From: Plantactinospora soyae
GTDB lineage: Bacteria > Actinomycetota > Actinomycetes > Mycobacteriales > Micromonosporaceae
Assembly (NCBI RefSeq): GCF_014874095.1
Contig: NZ_JADBEB010000001.1
Span: forward strand, 8,804,001 to 8,868,000
Reading direction: 5' to 3'
DNA length: 64,000 nucleotides
Position 1 is the stretch's first letter; each line of letters opens with the position of its first letter. The notes beneath the pieces were generated by a model, which made no database searches, was not told the DNA's origin, and saw only the letters and a program-made list of their open reading frames with translations. This document shows positions 16,680 through 25,968 of the stretch, piece after piece. A program made the translations under genes and the position numbers.

Positions 16680-19600
16680 ATGCCCCGACGCGCCACCTTC
16701 CGACGCGCAACCGCCGCCGGCATCGCCGCACTGACCGTGGCGGCGATCGCGTTGACCGCCACCCCCGCACCGGCCGCACCGCCCGGAACCGGCCCGGCGA
16801 CCGCCGCTGCCCCGGCCGCGCGGGCGGCCACGACCGCCTTCGTGGCCGGCGACCACTGCCTGGGTGAGTGTGCCGACATCCTGCCGCCCGGCCAGAACGG
16901 CAACGCCACCCTGGTCGACGTGCTCGCCAACCAGGCGCTGGGCGTCCTGCCGGCGCACTCGGGCGACCAGCTCGGCCCGTACGCCGACCTGGTCTACTCG
17001 TACGCCGGGTTGCGCGAGGAGCAGATCGGGGCGTTCTTCAACGACGCCTCCTTCGGAGTGCCGGCGGGCCAGGCCGAACGTACCTACTCCCCCCGTGCCG
17101 ACGTGACGATCGTGCGGGACCGGGCGAACGGGATCCCGCACGTCACCGGCACCACCCGGGGCGGCACCATGTACGGCGCCGGGTACGCCGGCGCGGAGGA
17201 CCGGCTCTTCACGATGGACCTGCTCCGGCGGGTCGGCCGGGGCACGCTCACCCCGTTCGCCGGTGGGGCGCCGGGCAACCGGGCGTTGGAACAGAGCGTC
17301 TGGCGCAACTCGCCGTACCGGGAGGCGGACCTGCAGGCCCAGGTCGCCGCGCTGCGCGACCAGGGTGCCCGGGGCGAGCAGCTCTACGCCGACGTGCAGG
17401 AGTACATCGCCGGGATCAACGCCTACATCCGGCACTGCATGGCGAACCGCAACTGCCCCGGCGAGTACGTGCTGACCGGCCACCTGGACGCGATCACCAA
17501 CGCGGGCGGGCCGGAACAGTTCCAGATGACCGACCTGATCGCGATCGCCGGGGTGGTCGGCGGGCTGTTCGGCGGCGGCGGGGGCCATGAGATGCAGTCC
17601 GCCCTGGTCCGGATCGCCGCCCGGGCCCGGTACGGACCGGTCGAGGGCGACCGGGTCTGGACCGCGTTCCGGGCGCAGAACAATCCGGAGACGGTGCTGA
17701 CCCTGCACGAGGGGCAGAGCTTCCCGTACGGCGCCGCGGACCCGGACGGGCCGAGCGTCGTACTGCCCGATCCGGGTTCCGCCCGGGTGGAGCCGGTGAC
17801 CACCAGTCCCAGCGGATCGGCCCGGAAGTCCACCGGCGGCCCGTCGGAGCTGGCCGCCGCCCTGTCCGGCCTGACCATCACCCCGGCCAACCGGGGCATG
17901 TCGAACGCCGCCGTCATCTCCGGCGCGCACTCCGAGACCGGCCATCCGGTCGCCGTCTTCGGCCCGCAGACCGGGTACTTCGCGCCGCAGTTGCTGATGA
18001 TGCAGGAGTTGCAGGGACCGGGAATCAGTGCCCGGGGCGCCGCCTTCGCCGGGGTCAACCTCTACGTGCTGCTCGGCCGGGGCCAGGACTACGCGTGGAG
18101 CGCCACCTCGTCCAGCCACGACATCACCGACACGTACGTCCTACCGCTGTGCACGGTGGACGGCAGCACCCCCACCCTGGCCAGCAACCACTACCGGTAC
18201 CGGGGGCAGTGCCTGGCGATGGAGGAGCTCTCCCACGTCAACTCGTGGCGGCCGACCCTCGCGGACAGCACCCCGGCCGGCTCGTACCGCATGATCGCCT
18301 GGCGGACCAAGCTGGGGCTGGTGGGCTGGCGGGGCACCGTGGACGGTGCGCCGCACGCCTTCACCCAGCTCCGCTCCACCTACCGGCACGAGGCCGACTC
18401 CGCGATCGGGTTCCAGCTGTTCAACGATCCGGCCGCGATGGGCAGCGCGGCGCAGTTCATCACGGCGGCGGCCGAGGTCGAGTACGCCTTCAACTGGTTC
18501 TACGTCAACGCGGCCGAGTCGGCGTACTACAACTCCGGGCTCAATCCGGTCCGGGCCGCCGGGGCCAACCCGAACCTGCCGATCCGGGCCGAGCCGGCGT
18601 ACGAGTGGCAGGGCTACGACCCGGAGACCAACACGGCCGACTACGCCCCGATCGCGGCGCATCCGCAGTCGGTGGACCAGGACTACTACGTCTCCTGGAA
18701 CAACAAGCAGGCCAAGGACTTCGGTGCGGCCGACGGCAACTTCAGTTTCGGCTCGGTGCACCGGGGTGACCTGCTGGACAGGCCGATCCGGGCGGCGCTG
18801 GAGGCCGGCCAGAAGTTCGACCGGGCCTCGTTGACCTCCCTGGTGGAGCGCGCCGGGCTGACCGACCTACGCGGGATCGAGGTCCTGGACGAGCTGATCC
18901 GGGTGCTGGAGAGCCAACCGGTCGGCGACGCCGGCCTGGCCGGGACCGTGGACCGGCTGAAGGCGTGGCGACAGGCCGGCGCGTTGCGGGTGGAGACCGC
19001 CCGGGGCTCGAAGACGTACCAGCACGCCGAGGCGATCCGGATCTTCGACGCCTGGTGGCCACTGCTGGTCCGGGGGCAGTTCGCCGCCCCGCTCGGCGCC
19101 GACCTCTACCAGGCGATGGTCAACGCCATGCAGATCAACGAGTCGCCGTCCGGGCAGCAGCGCGGGGACACCTCGGACCTGCCCGGTTCGGCCGCCGAGG
19201 CGCAGACGCACAAGGGTTCGTCGTTCCAGTACGGCTGGTGGAGCTACGTCGACGCCGACCTGCGGGCCGTGCTCGGCGAGCCGGTACCGGGCGGGCCGGG
19301 TCGGACGTACTGCGGGGACGGCAACCTCTCCGCCTGCCGGCAGATCCTGCTCGACACGCTGCGGACCGCCGCCGCCCAGCCGGCCGCGCAGGTCTACCCC
19401 GGCGACGACCACTGCACGGCCGGGGACCAGTGGTGTGCCGACGCCATCGTGCAGTCCCCGCTCGGCGGGATCAAGCACGCCACGATCGCCTGGCAGAACC
19501 GGCCGACGTACCAGCAGGTGGTGTCCTTCCCGGCCCGGCGGGGCGACGACCTGACCAACCTGGCCGCGGGGCGGTCGGTGGCCGCGTCGAGCAGCCAGAC

Positions 19601-19937
19601 CGGCAACGGCGCGGCCCGGGCGGTGGACGGAAACCCCGGTACCCGCTGGGCCAGTTCCTGGGCCGACAACCAGTCGATCACCGTGGACCTGGGTGGCGTC
19701 CGGTCCGTCAGCCGGGCGGTACTGAGCTGGGAGGCGGCCTACGCCCGGTCGTACCGGATCGAGGTCTCCACCGACGGCGGCACCTGGCGTCCGGTCTGGT
19801 CGACCACCGTCGGCGACGGCGGTACGGACAACGTCGACTTCGCCGCCACCCCGGCCCGCTACGTCCGGATGTACGGCCAGACCCGCGCCACCGGCTACGG
19901 CTTCTCCCTCTGGGAGTTCCAGGTCCACGCCCACTGA
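16680..19937 (+). CDS. Secreted penicillin acylase family protein with C-terminal discoidin-type domain
   Basis: A 1085-residue exported Ntn-hydrolase. A twin-Arg/Arg-rich signal region and hydrophobic core (GIAALTVAAIALTATPAPAA) end near residue 37. The acylase alpha region holds VTIVRDRANGIPHVTGTT and AGAEDRLFTMDLLRRVGRG. The likely nucleophile is Ser408 in NRGMSNAAVISG, where autoproteolysis would release a new N-terminal Ser. The last ~125 residues (NLAAGRSVAASSSQ to LWEFQVHAH) form an F5/8 type C carbohydrate-binding-like domain. Family members cleave amides such as penicillins, acyl-homoserine lactones or lipopeptides; the substrate here is unknown. ATG 16680 has GGAAGGA eight bases upstream. 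Confidence 0.88.
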   Translation: MPRRATFRRATAAGIAALTVAAIALTATPAPAAPPGTGPATAAAPAARAATTAFVAGDHCLGECADILPPGQNGNATLVDVLANQALGVLPAHSGDQLGPYADLVYSYAGLREEQIGAFFNDASFGVPAGQAERTYSPRADVTIVRDRANGIPHVTGTTRGGTMYGAGYAGAEDRLFTMDLLRRVGRGTLTPFAGGAPGNRALEQSVWRNSPYREADLQAQVAALRDQGARGEQLYADVQEYIAGINAYIRHCMANRNCPGEYVLTGHLDAITNAGGPEQFQMTDLIAIAGVVGGLFGGGGGHEMQSALVRIAARARYGPVEGDRVWTAFRAQNNPETVLTLHEGQSFPYGAADPDGPSVVLPDPGSARVEPVTTSPSGSARKSTGGPSELAAALSGLTITPANRGMSNAAVISGAHSETGHPVAVFGPQTGYFAPQLLMMQELQGPGISARGAAFAGVNLYVLLGRGQDYAWSATSSSHDITDTYVLPLCTVDGSTPTLASNHYRYRGQCLAMEELSHVNSWRPTLADSTPAGSYRMIAWRTKLGLVGWRGTVDGAPHAFTQLRSTYRHEADSAIGFQLFNDPAAMGSAAQFITAAAEVEYAFNWFYVNAAESAYYNSGLNPVRAAGANPNLPIRAEPAYEWQGYDPETNTADYAPIAAHPQSVDQDYYVSWNNKQAKDFGAADGNFSFGSVHRGDLLDRPIRAALEAGQKFDRASLTSLVERAGLTDLRGIEVLDELIRVLESQPVGDAGLAGTVDRLKAWRQAGALRVETARGSKTYQHAEAIRIFDAWWPLLVRGQFAAPLGADLYQAMVNAMQINESPSGQQRGDTSDLPGSAAEAQTHKGSSFQYGWWSYVDADLRAVLGEPVPGGPGRTYCGDGNLSACRQILLDTLRTAAAQPAAQVYPGDDHCTAGDQWCADAIVQSPLGGIKHATIAWQNRPTYQQVVSFPARRGDDLTNLAAGRSVAASSSQTGNGAARAVDGNPGTRWASSWADNQSITVDLGGVRSVSRAVLSWEAAYARSYRIEVSTDGGTWRPVWSTTVGDGGTDNVDFAATPARYVRMYGQTRATGYGFSLWEFQVHAH

Positions 19938-19955
19938 CAGGTCCACGCCCACTGA
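19920..19955 (+). repeat. Exact 18-bp tandem duplication across the acylase stop codon
   Basis: CAGGTCCACGCCCACTGA occurs twice in a row (19920-19937 and 19938-19955). The first copy encodes the final QVHAH-stop of the acylase, and the second repeats it just after the stop codon. It looks like a recent in-frame slippage duplication. Confidence 0.9.
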
Positions 19956-19978
19956 CCGGAGAGGTCACCGAAGACGTC

Positions 19979-20014
19979 GACGGCCTGTTGTCCACACCGC
20001 GACAACAGGCCGTC
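19979..20014. terminator. Bidirectional hairpin terminator
   Basis: GACGGCCTGTTGTC (19979-19992) and GACAACAGGCCGTC (20001-20014) are perfect 14-base arms with an 8-base loop. It lies between the converging acylase and sufT genes and can serve both. Confidence 0.85.
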
Positions 20015-20031
20015 CATCCTCGCGAAAACAG

Positions 20032-20409
20032 TTACACGTTGAAGCCCAGGGCGCGAAGCTGGTCGCGGCCCTCGTCGGTGATCTTGTCGGGGCCCCACGG
20101 CGGCAGCCACACCCAGTTGATCCGGATGTCGGAGACCAGTCCGCCACCAGGGCCGGTGGTCAGCGCCGACCGCGTCTGGTCCTCGATCACGTCGGTCAGC
20201 GGGCAGGCCGCCGAGGTCAGCGTCATGTCCAGGGTCGCGACGTTCTCGTCGTCGATGTGCACCCCGTACACCAGACCGAGGTCGACCACGTTGATGCCCA
20301 GCTCGGGGTCGACGACGTCCTTCATCGCCTCTTCGACGTCGGCGACCGCGGCCTTGCCGGTCGACCCCGTCGACTCGGTCGACGCGGTCGCCATGTCCTG
20401 ATCAGTCAT
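20032..20409 (-). CDS. sufT: SufT-like Fe-S cluster assembly factor (DUF59/MIP18)
   Basis: A 125-residue protein of the DUF59 family, last gene of the suf operon. The core has DPELGINVVDLGLVYGV and the conserved cysteine in LTSAACPLTDVI, which binds or transfers Fe-S clusters in MIP18/PaaD/SufT relatives. The N-terminal ~25 residues are Ser/Thr-rich and probably flexible. Its ATG overlaps the sufU stop (ATGA), so translation is coupled. It probably helps mature Fe-S proteins after assembly on SufBCD. Confidence 0.88.
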   Translation of the reverse strand: MTDQDMATASTESTGSTGKAAVADVEEAMKDVVDPELGINVVDLGLVYGVHIDDENVATLDMTLTSAACPLTDVIEDQTRSALTTGPGGGLVSDIRINWVWLPPWGPDKITDEGRDQLRALGFNV

Positions 20410-20894
20410 GCCGTCTTCACCTCGCTCCGCTCGTTCTTGTCATCACTACCGGCCTCGAACTCGACCCCGGCCCGCGCCGCGGCGTCCTTGAACGCCATCC
20501 ACGGCAGCAACGCGCACTTCACCCGGGCGGGATAGCGGGCCACCCCGGCGAACGCCACCGCGTCGCCCAGCAGTTCCTCGTCCGGGGTCACCTGACCCCG
20601 GCCCGACATCAACTCGACGAAGGCCGCGTGCACCGCGAACGCCTCCTCGGCGCCCCGGCCGGTCAGCAGCTCGTGCAGCACGCTCGCCGAGGCCTGGCTG
20701 ATCGAGCAACCCAGACCGTCGTACGACACGTCACTGAGCGTGTCGTCGTCGAGGGCGATCCGTACCGTCACCTCGTCCCCGCAGGTCGGGTTGACGTGAT
20801 GTGCCTCGGCGGCGTACGGCTCGCGCAGCCCGCGCCCGTGCGGATGCTTGTAGTGGTCCAGGATGATCTCCTGGTAAAGCTGGTCGACCTGCAT
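20406..20894 (-). CDS. sufU: Fe-S cluster assembly sulfur-transfer protein SufU
   Basis: A 162-residue IscU-like SufU. It has the three conserved zinc/sulfur-handling cysteines in NPTCGDEV, GLGCSISQASAS and RVKCALLPW, and the Asp of CGDE. In Gram-positive bacteria SufU accepts persulfide sulfur from SufS and passes it to SufBCD. The start ATG 20894 overlaps the SufS stop by one base (TAATG); its end overlaps sufT. The C-terminal ~15 residues are Asp/Lys/Glu-rich. The open frame continues far upstream inside sufS but is a shadow there. Confidence 0.93.
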   Translation of the reverse strand: MQVDQLYQEIILDHYKHPHGRGLREPYAAEAHHVNPTCGDEVTVRIALDDDTLSDVSYDGLGCSISQASASVLHELLTGRGAEEAFAVHAAFVELMSGRGQVTPDEELLGDAVAFAGVARYPARVKCALLPWMAFKDAAARAGVEFEAGSDDKNERSEVKTA

Positions 20895-22198
20895 TACCCG
20901 AACACCTTCCGTACCTGTTCCAGCCCGCGCACCAGGGCGTCGACCTCGCTGGTCGTGGTGTACAGGTAAAACGAGGCGCGGGTGGTCGCCGGTACGCCGA
21001 ACCGTACGCAGACCGGTCGCGCACAGTGATGGCCGACCCGTACCTCGACACCCTGGGCGTCCAGCACCTGACCCACGTCGTGCGGGTGGATGCCGTCCAG
21101 TGCGAACGAGATGGTGCCACCCCGGCCGATCGGCACCGTCGGCCCGAAGATCCGCAACCCGGGCACCGTGTCCAGGGCGTCCAGCGCGTACGCCGTCAGC
21201 TCCTTCTCGTGCCACTGGATCGCCCGCATCCCGATCCCGGACAGGTAGTCCACCGCCGCGCCCAGCGCCACCGCCTCGGCGATCGGCGGAGTACCCGCCT
21301 CGAACCGGGCCGGCGGCGCCGCGTACGTCGAGCCGGCCATGGTGACCGTCTCGATCATCGAACCACCGCCGAACACCGGCGGCATCGCGGCCAGCAGCTC
21401 GCCTCGGCCCCACAACACGCCGATGCCGCTCGGCGCGCACATCTTGTGCCCGGTGAAGGCGATGAAGTCGGCGTCCAGGTCGACCACGTCGATCGGCAGG
21501 TGCGGCACCGACTGCGAGCAGTCGAGCAGCAGCAGCGCGCCGACCTGGCGGACCCGCTCGGTGATCCGGGCGGTGGCGTTGATCGTGCCGAGGATGTTGG
21601 ACATGTGCACGAACGAGACCAGCCTGGTCCGCTCGTTGACCAACTCCTCCAGGTTCGACTCGTCGAGCCGGCCCCCGTCGGTGACGCCGAACCAACGCAG
21701 CGTGGCGCCGGTCCGCTCGCAGAGCAGCTGCCACGGCACGATGTTCGAGTGGTGCTCCATCTCGGAGATCACGATCTCGTCGCCGGGGCCGAGCCGGAAC
21801 CGGGGGTCACCGCCGGTGCCGACCGAGGCGTTCGAGAAGGCGTACGCGACCAGGTTGATCGCCTCGGTGGAGTTCTTGGTGAACACCACCTCGTCCGGGC
21901 TCGGCGCGTTGATGAACGCCGCGACCTTGCCCCGGGCCCCCTCGTACGCCTCCGTCGCCTCGGTCCCGACGGTGTGCACCGAGCGGGAGACGTTGCCGTT
22001 GTGCCGCTCGTAGTGCTCCCGCAGCGCGTCGAGCACCTGGCGGGGCTTCTGCGAGGTGTTCGCGCTGTCCAGGTAGACCAGCGGGTGGCCGTTGACCTCG
22101 CGACCCAGGATCGGGAAGTCCGCCCGTACCGCCTCCACGTCGAACCGCGGCACGTCGTCGTACTGTGGCATCCCCGGTGGGATCGCGATCGTGGTCAT
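20894..22198 (-). CDS. sufS: Cysteine desulfurase SufS
   Basis: A 434-residue group II cysteine desulfurase. The PLP lysine is in FTGHKMCAPSGIGVLWG and the persulfide-forming cysteine in VRVGHHCARPV. It removes sulfur from cysteine for Fe-S cluster synthesis. The early LVYLDSANTSQKPRQVLDAL matches family N-termini. The start ATG 22198 is supported by GGAAGGGCA upstream; the frame opens 33 codons earlier within the end of sufC. It lies 19 bases after sufC and overlaps sufU by one base. Confidence 0.95.
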   Translation of the reverse strand: MTTIAIPPGMPQYDDVPRFDVEAVRADFPILGREVNGHPLVYLDSANTSQKPRQVLDALREHYERHNGNVSRSVHTVGTEATEAYEGARGKVAAFINAPSPDEVVFTKNSTEAINLVAYAFSNASVGTGGDPRFRLGPGDEIVISEMEHHSNIVPWQLLCERTGATLRWFGVTDGGRLDESNLEELVNERTRLVSFVHMSNILGTINATARITERVRQVGALLLLDCSQSVPHLPIDVVDLDADFIAFTGHKMCAPSGIGVLWGRGELLAAMPPVFGGGSMIETVTMAGSTYAAPPARFEAGTPPIAEAVALGAAVDYLSGIGMRAIQWHEKELTAYALDALDTVPGLRIFGPTVPIGRGGTISFALDGIHPHDVGQVLDAQGVEVRVGHHCARPVCVRFGVPATTRASFYLYTTTSEVDALVRGLEQVRKVFG

Positions 22199-22217
22199 CT
22201 CGATGGTGCCCTTCCGC

Positions 22218-22991
22218 TCAGGCCCGGGCCGTGCCGGCGCCGGCGACGTACCGCTCGTAGCCCTCGGCCTCCAGCTTCTCGGCCAGCTCCGGGCCACCCT
22301 GCTCGACGATCCGGCCGGCCACGAAGACGTGCACGAAGTCGGGCTTGATGTAGCGCAGGATCCGGGTGTAGTGGGTGATCAGCAGCAGGCCGGTCTGTCC
22401 GGTCTCGCGGACCCGGTTGACTCCCTCGCTGACCACCCGCAGGGCGTCGATGTCGAGCCCGGAGTCGGTCTCGTCGAGGATGGCCACCTTCGGCGCGAGC
22501 AGCTCGAGCTGGACGATCTCGTGCCGCTTCTTCTCACCGCCGGAGAAGCCCTCGTTCACGTTGCGCTGGGCCATCGCGGGGTCCATCTGCAGCCGCTCCA
22601 TCGCGCCGCGCAGCTCGCCGGCCCAGGTACGCAGCTTCGGCGCCTCGCCGTCCACCGCCGTCTTCGCGGTACGCAGGAAGTTCGCCACCGACACCCCGGG
22701 CACCTCGACCGGGTACTGCATCGCCAGGAAGAGGCCGGCGCGGGCCCGCTCGTCCACGGTCATCGACAGCACGTCGGTGCCGTCGAGCAGCACCTCGCCG
22801 CTGGTGATCTGGTACTTCGGGTGGCCGGCGATCGAGTAGGCCAGGGTCGACTTACCGGACCCGTTCGGGCCCATGATCGCGTGAGTCTCCCCCGCCCGCA
22901 CGGTGAGGTCGACTCCGGCCAGGATCGGCTTCAGCTCGCCGTCGGGCAGCTTGACCGACACCTGCAGGTCACGGATCTCAAGAACACTCAT
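22218..22991 (-). CDS. sufC: Fe-S cluster assembly ATPase SufC
   Basis: A 257-residue soluble ABC ATPase. It has Walker A GPNGSGKST, signature FSGGEKKR, Walker B VAILDETDSGLD and the H-loop THYTRILRYI, all characteristic of SufC. It forms the SufBC2D complex that builds Fe-S clusters. Its ATG overlaps the stop of the preceding Rieske ferredoxin gene. Confidence 0.95.
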   Translation of the reverse strand: MSVLEIRDLQVSVKLPDGELKPILAGVDLTVRAGETHAIMGPNGSGKSTLAYSIAGHPKYQITSGEVLLDGTDVLSMTVDERARAGLFLAMQYPVEVPGVSVANFLRTAKTAVDGEAPKLRTWAGELRGAMERLQMDPAMAQRNVNEGFSGGEKKRHEIVQLELLAPKVAILDETDSGLDIDALRVVSEGVNRVRETGQTGLLLITHYTRILRYIKPDFVHVFVAGRIVEQGGPELAEKLEAEGYERYVAGAGTARA

Positions 22992-23317
22992 GGCGCGGAA
23001 ACTCCATTACTCGGCGTGAGACTCAGGTAGATGTCGCCGTCGCGGATCTCGACGGGGTATACGGGTACGGGTTCGGTCGCCGGCAGCCCGGTGGGCTCAC
23101 CGGTACGCAGGTCGAAGCGGGAGCCGTGCAGCCAGCACTCCAGGGAACAGCCGTCGACCTCGCCCTCGGAGAGCGCGACCGCGGCGTGCGAGCACTCGTC
23201 GCGTACGGCGTAGAAGTTGCCGTCCTCGGCGTGTACGACGGCGACCTCGGTGCCGTCGACGTCCGCCTGGATGGCGGTGCCCTTCGGCACGTCCTCGGTC
23301 GAACAGATCCGGATCAT
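22988..23317 (-). CDS. Rieske-type ferredoxin within the suf operon
   Basis: A 109-residue [2Fe-2S] Rieske protein of the non-heme dioxygenase ferredoxin type. The two ligand pairs are in DECSHAAVALSEGEV and LECWLHGSRFDL (CxH and CxxH). It has no signal peptide or membrane anchor, so it is cytosolic. A Rieske gene between sufD and sufC is a standing feature of actinobacterial suf operons; it may donate electrons during assembly, which is not proven. It overlaps sufD by one base and sufC by four. Confidence 0.92.
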   Translation of the reverse strand: MIRICSTEDVPKGTAIQADVDGTEVAVVHAEDGNFYAVRDECSHAAVALSEGEVDGCSLECWLHGSRFDLRTGEPTGLPATEPVPVYPVEIRDGDIYLSLTPSNGVSAP

Positions 23318-24477
23318 CAGACGGCGGCCTTGCTGAGCCGTACCTCGATCTGCTCGCCGAGCCGGTCGCGCAGCGCCTCGGCCGGGATCTTGTTCAGCAG
23401 CTCGGCGAAGAAGCCCCGGACGACCAGCTTGCGCGCCTGGTCCTCCGGAATTCCCCGGGCCATCAGGTAGAACAACTGCTCGTCGTCGAACCGTCCGGTG
23501 GTGCTGGCGTGGCCAGCACCGGCCACCTCGCCGGTCTCGATCTCCAGGTTGGGCACCGAGTCGGCGCGGGCGCCCTCGGTCAGCACCAGGTTGCGGTTGA
23601 TCTCGTAGGTGTCGGTGCCGGTGGCCGCCGCCCGGATCAGCACGTCGCCGACCCAGACGGTGTGCGCGCTGGCGCCCTGCAACGCGCCCCGGTAGCCGAC
23701 GTAGCTGCGGCAGTCCGGCACGCTGTGGTCGACGAGCTGCCGGTGCTCCAGGTGCTGCCCGGCGTCGGCGAAGTAGAGGCCGTACAGCTCGGCCTCGCCG
23801 CCCCGACCGGTGTACTCCACGCTGGTGTACTGCCGGACCAGCTCCCCGCCGAGGGTGACCTGTACGTGCGTCACCTTGGCGTCCCGGCCCAGCTTGACCT
23901 TCAGGTGCTGGGCCTGCACCGAGTCCGGCGCCCAGTCGGCGACCGTGACCAGGGTGAGCTTCGCGCCCTCGGCGACCGCCACCTCGACGTTGTCGGCCAG
24001 GGTCACCGAGCCGGTCTGCTCCAGCACCAGGGTCACCTCGGCGAACCGGCCGACGTCGACGAAGGTGTGCCCGAACGAGGCACCGTCGGCGCCCTGCCCG
24101 ACCAGCCGGACCGACACCGGTTCCGCCGGCCGGGTCTCCGGGGCCACCGCGATGACGACCGCCTCGGCCGCCCGGCCGTGGGCCAGCGCGCTGATCCGGT
24201 CGAACGGGGTCAGCACGCTGCCGATCCGGGCGTCACCCTCGTGCACGCCGCCGAACGTCACTCCGTCCGGCAGCGCGTCGACCTCGTAGCGCAGCCGGCC
24301 GTCGGTCGGGGTGAACCCGTCGTCGGCCAGTCCACGCAGCCGCTTGAGCGGAGTGAACCGCCACTCCTCCTCCAGACCGGTGAGGGCCGGGAAGTCGCCG
24401 ACGTCGTAGGAGCGGAGCGTCTGCGCCTTGGTCTGCGGCCCGCCTGGTGCCGTGGGCGCGAATGCTTCGGTAGTCAT
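23317..24477 (-). CDS. sufD: Fe-S cluster assembly protein SufD
   Basis: A 386-residue SufD, the beta-helical scaffold subunit that pairs with SufB. The family features are the VYNIN-like ETGEVAGAGHASTTGRFDDE segment (SufB/D signature with His) and the C-terminal FYLMARGIPEDQARKLVVRGFF. It lacks the cysteine-rich elements of SufB. The start ATG 24477 is 60 bases after sufB, one of the few gaps in the operon. Confidence 0.95.
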   Translation of the reverse strand: MTTEAFAPTAPGGPQTKAQTLRSYDVGDFPALTGLEEEWRFTPLKRLRGLADDGFTPTDGRLRYEVDALPDGVTFGGVHEGDARIGSVLTPFDRISALAHGRAAEAVVIAVAPETRPAEPVSVRLVGQGADGASFGHTFVDVGRFAEVTLVLEQTGSVTLADNVEVAVAEGAKLTLVTVADWAPDSVQAQHLKVKLGRDAKVTHVQVTLGGELVRQYTSVEYTGRGGEAELYGLYFADAGQHLEHRQLVDHSVPDCRSYVGYRGALQGASAHTVWVGDVLIRAAATGTDTYEINRNLVLTEGARADSVPNLEIETGEVAGAGHASTTGRFDDEQLFYLMARGIPEDQARKLVVRGFFAELLNKIPAEALRDRLGEQIEVRLSKAAV

Positions 24478-24537
24478 CTCTTCCTTGGTCTTGTCTCACG
24501 AGGTCCGAGGCGAACGGATGGAATCGGCGTGCCGGCG

Positions 24538-25968
24538 TCAGCCGACCGCGCCCTCCATCTGCAGCTCGATCAGCCGGTTGAGTTCCAGGGCGTACTCCAT
24601 CGGGAGTTCCTTGGCGATCGGCTCGATGAAGCCGCGCACGATCATCGCCATCGCCTCGTCCTCGGTCATGCCCCGGCTCATCAGGTAGAAGAGCTGGTCC
24701 TCGCTGACCTTGGAGACGGTCGCCTCGTGCCCCATCGACACGTCGTCCTCGCGGATGTCGACGTACGGATAGGTGTCCGAGCGGGAGATCGCGTCCACCA
24801 GCAGCGCGTCGCACTTCACCGTCGACCGGCTGTGGTGCGAACCCTCCAGCACCTGGACCAGGCCCCGGTAGGAGGTCCGGCCACCGCCCCGGGCGATCGA
24901 CTTGGAGACGATCGTGCTCGACGTGTGCGGGGCGGCGTGCACCATCTTGGCGCCCGCGTCCTGGTGCTGCCCCTCGCCGGCCATCGCCACCGAGAGCACC
25001 TCGCCCTTGGCGTGCTCGCCGGTCATGTAGACCGCCGGGTACTTCATGGTGACCTTGGAGCCGATGTTGCCGTCGATCCACTCCATGGTCGCGCCCTCGT
25101 GGCAGACCGCCCGCTTGGTGACCAGGTTGTAGACGTTGTTCGACCAGTTCTGGATGGTCGTGTAGCGGCAGCGCGCGTTCTTCTTCACGATGATCTCGAC
25201 GACCGCGCTGTGCAGCGAGTCGGAGGAGTAGATCGGCGCGGTGCAACCCTCGACGTAGTGCACGTACGCGCCCTCGTCGACGATGATCAGCGTCCGCTCG
25301 AACTGGCCCATGTTCTCCGTGTTGATCCGGAAGTACGCCTGCAGCGGGATCTCCACCTGCACGCCCTTGGGCACGTAGATGAACGAGCCACCGGACCAGA
25401 CCGAGGTGTTGAGCGCGGCGAACTTGTTGTCGCCGACCGGGATCACCGTGCCGAAGTACTCCTTGAAGACGTCCTCGTGCTCCTTGAGCGCGGTGTCCGT
25501 GTCCAGGAAGAGGACGCCCTGCTCCTCAAGGTCCTCGCGGATCTTGTGGTAGACCACCTCGGACTCGTACTGGGCGGCGACACCGGCGACCAGCCGCTGC
25601 TTCTCGGCCTCCGGGATGCCCAGCCGGTCGTAGGTGTTCTTGATCTCCTCGGGCAGGTCCTCCCAGCTGGCGGCCTGCTTCTCCGTGGAGCGGACGAAGT
25701 ACTTGATGTTGTCGAAGTGGATCCCGCTCAGGTCGGCGCCCCAGTTCGGCATCGGCTTGCGCCCGAACAGCCGCAGTCCCTTCAACCGGAGGTCGAGCAT
25801 CCAGGCCGGCTCGTTCTTCTTGGCGGAGATGTCCCGTACCACCGCCTCACTGAGGCCGCGCTGGGCGCTCGTGCCGGCCACGTCGGAGTCGGCCCAGCCG
25901 TACTCGTAGCGTCCCAGGGCGGCGAGCTGCTCCTCCTGCGTCAGGGGCTGGACGATCTGCTCGGTCAT
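24538..25968 (-). CDS. sufB: Fe-S cluster assembly protein SufB
   Basis: A 476-residue SufB, main scaffold of the SufBC2D complex. Typical segments are [20 protein letters not shown], the cysteine in [20 protein letters not shown] (near the catalytic Cys), and [20 protein letters not shown] at the end. No intein interrupts it, unlike mycobacterial SufB. The ATG overlaps the stop of sufR (ATGA), so repressor and first structural gene are co-translated. Confidence 0.96.
   Translation of the reverse strand: MTEQIVQPLTQEEQLAALGRYEYGWADSDVAGTSAQRGLSEAVVRDISAKKNEPAWMLDLRLKGLRLFGRKPMPNWGADLSGIHFDNIKYFVRSTEKQAASWEDLPEEIKNTYDRLGIPEAEKQRLVAGVAAQYESEVVYHKIREDLEEQGVLFLDTDTALKEHEDVFKEYFGTVIPVGDNKFAALNTSVWSGGSFIYVPKGVQVEIPLQAYFRINTENMGQFERTLIIVDEGAYVHYVEGCTAPIYSSDSLHSAVVEIIVKKNARCRYTTIQNWSNNVYNLVTKRAVCHEGATMEWIDGNIGSKVTMKYPAVYMTGEHAKGEVLSVAMAGEGQHQDAGAKMVHAAPHTSSTIVSKSIARGGGRTSYRGLVQVLEGSHHSRSTVKCDALLVDAISRSDTYPYVDIREDDVSMGHEATVSKVSEDQLFYLMSRGMTEDEAMAMIVRGFIEPIAKELPMEYALELNRLIELQMEGAVG

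Noticed and set aside
16644-18119. Long antisense open frame inside the acylase gene
   Set aside because: Codon-position GC and a Gly/Arg/Val-rich composition show it is a shadow of the real gene; the same holds for the very long opposite-strand frames in 8204-10270, 23509-26391, 30459-32588, 35277-38069 and 56487-59453.
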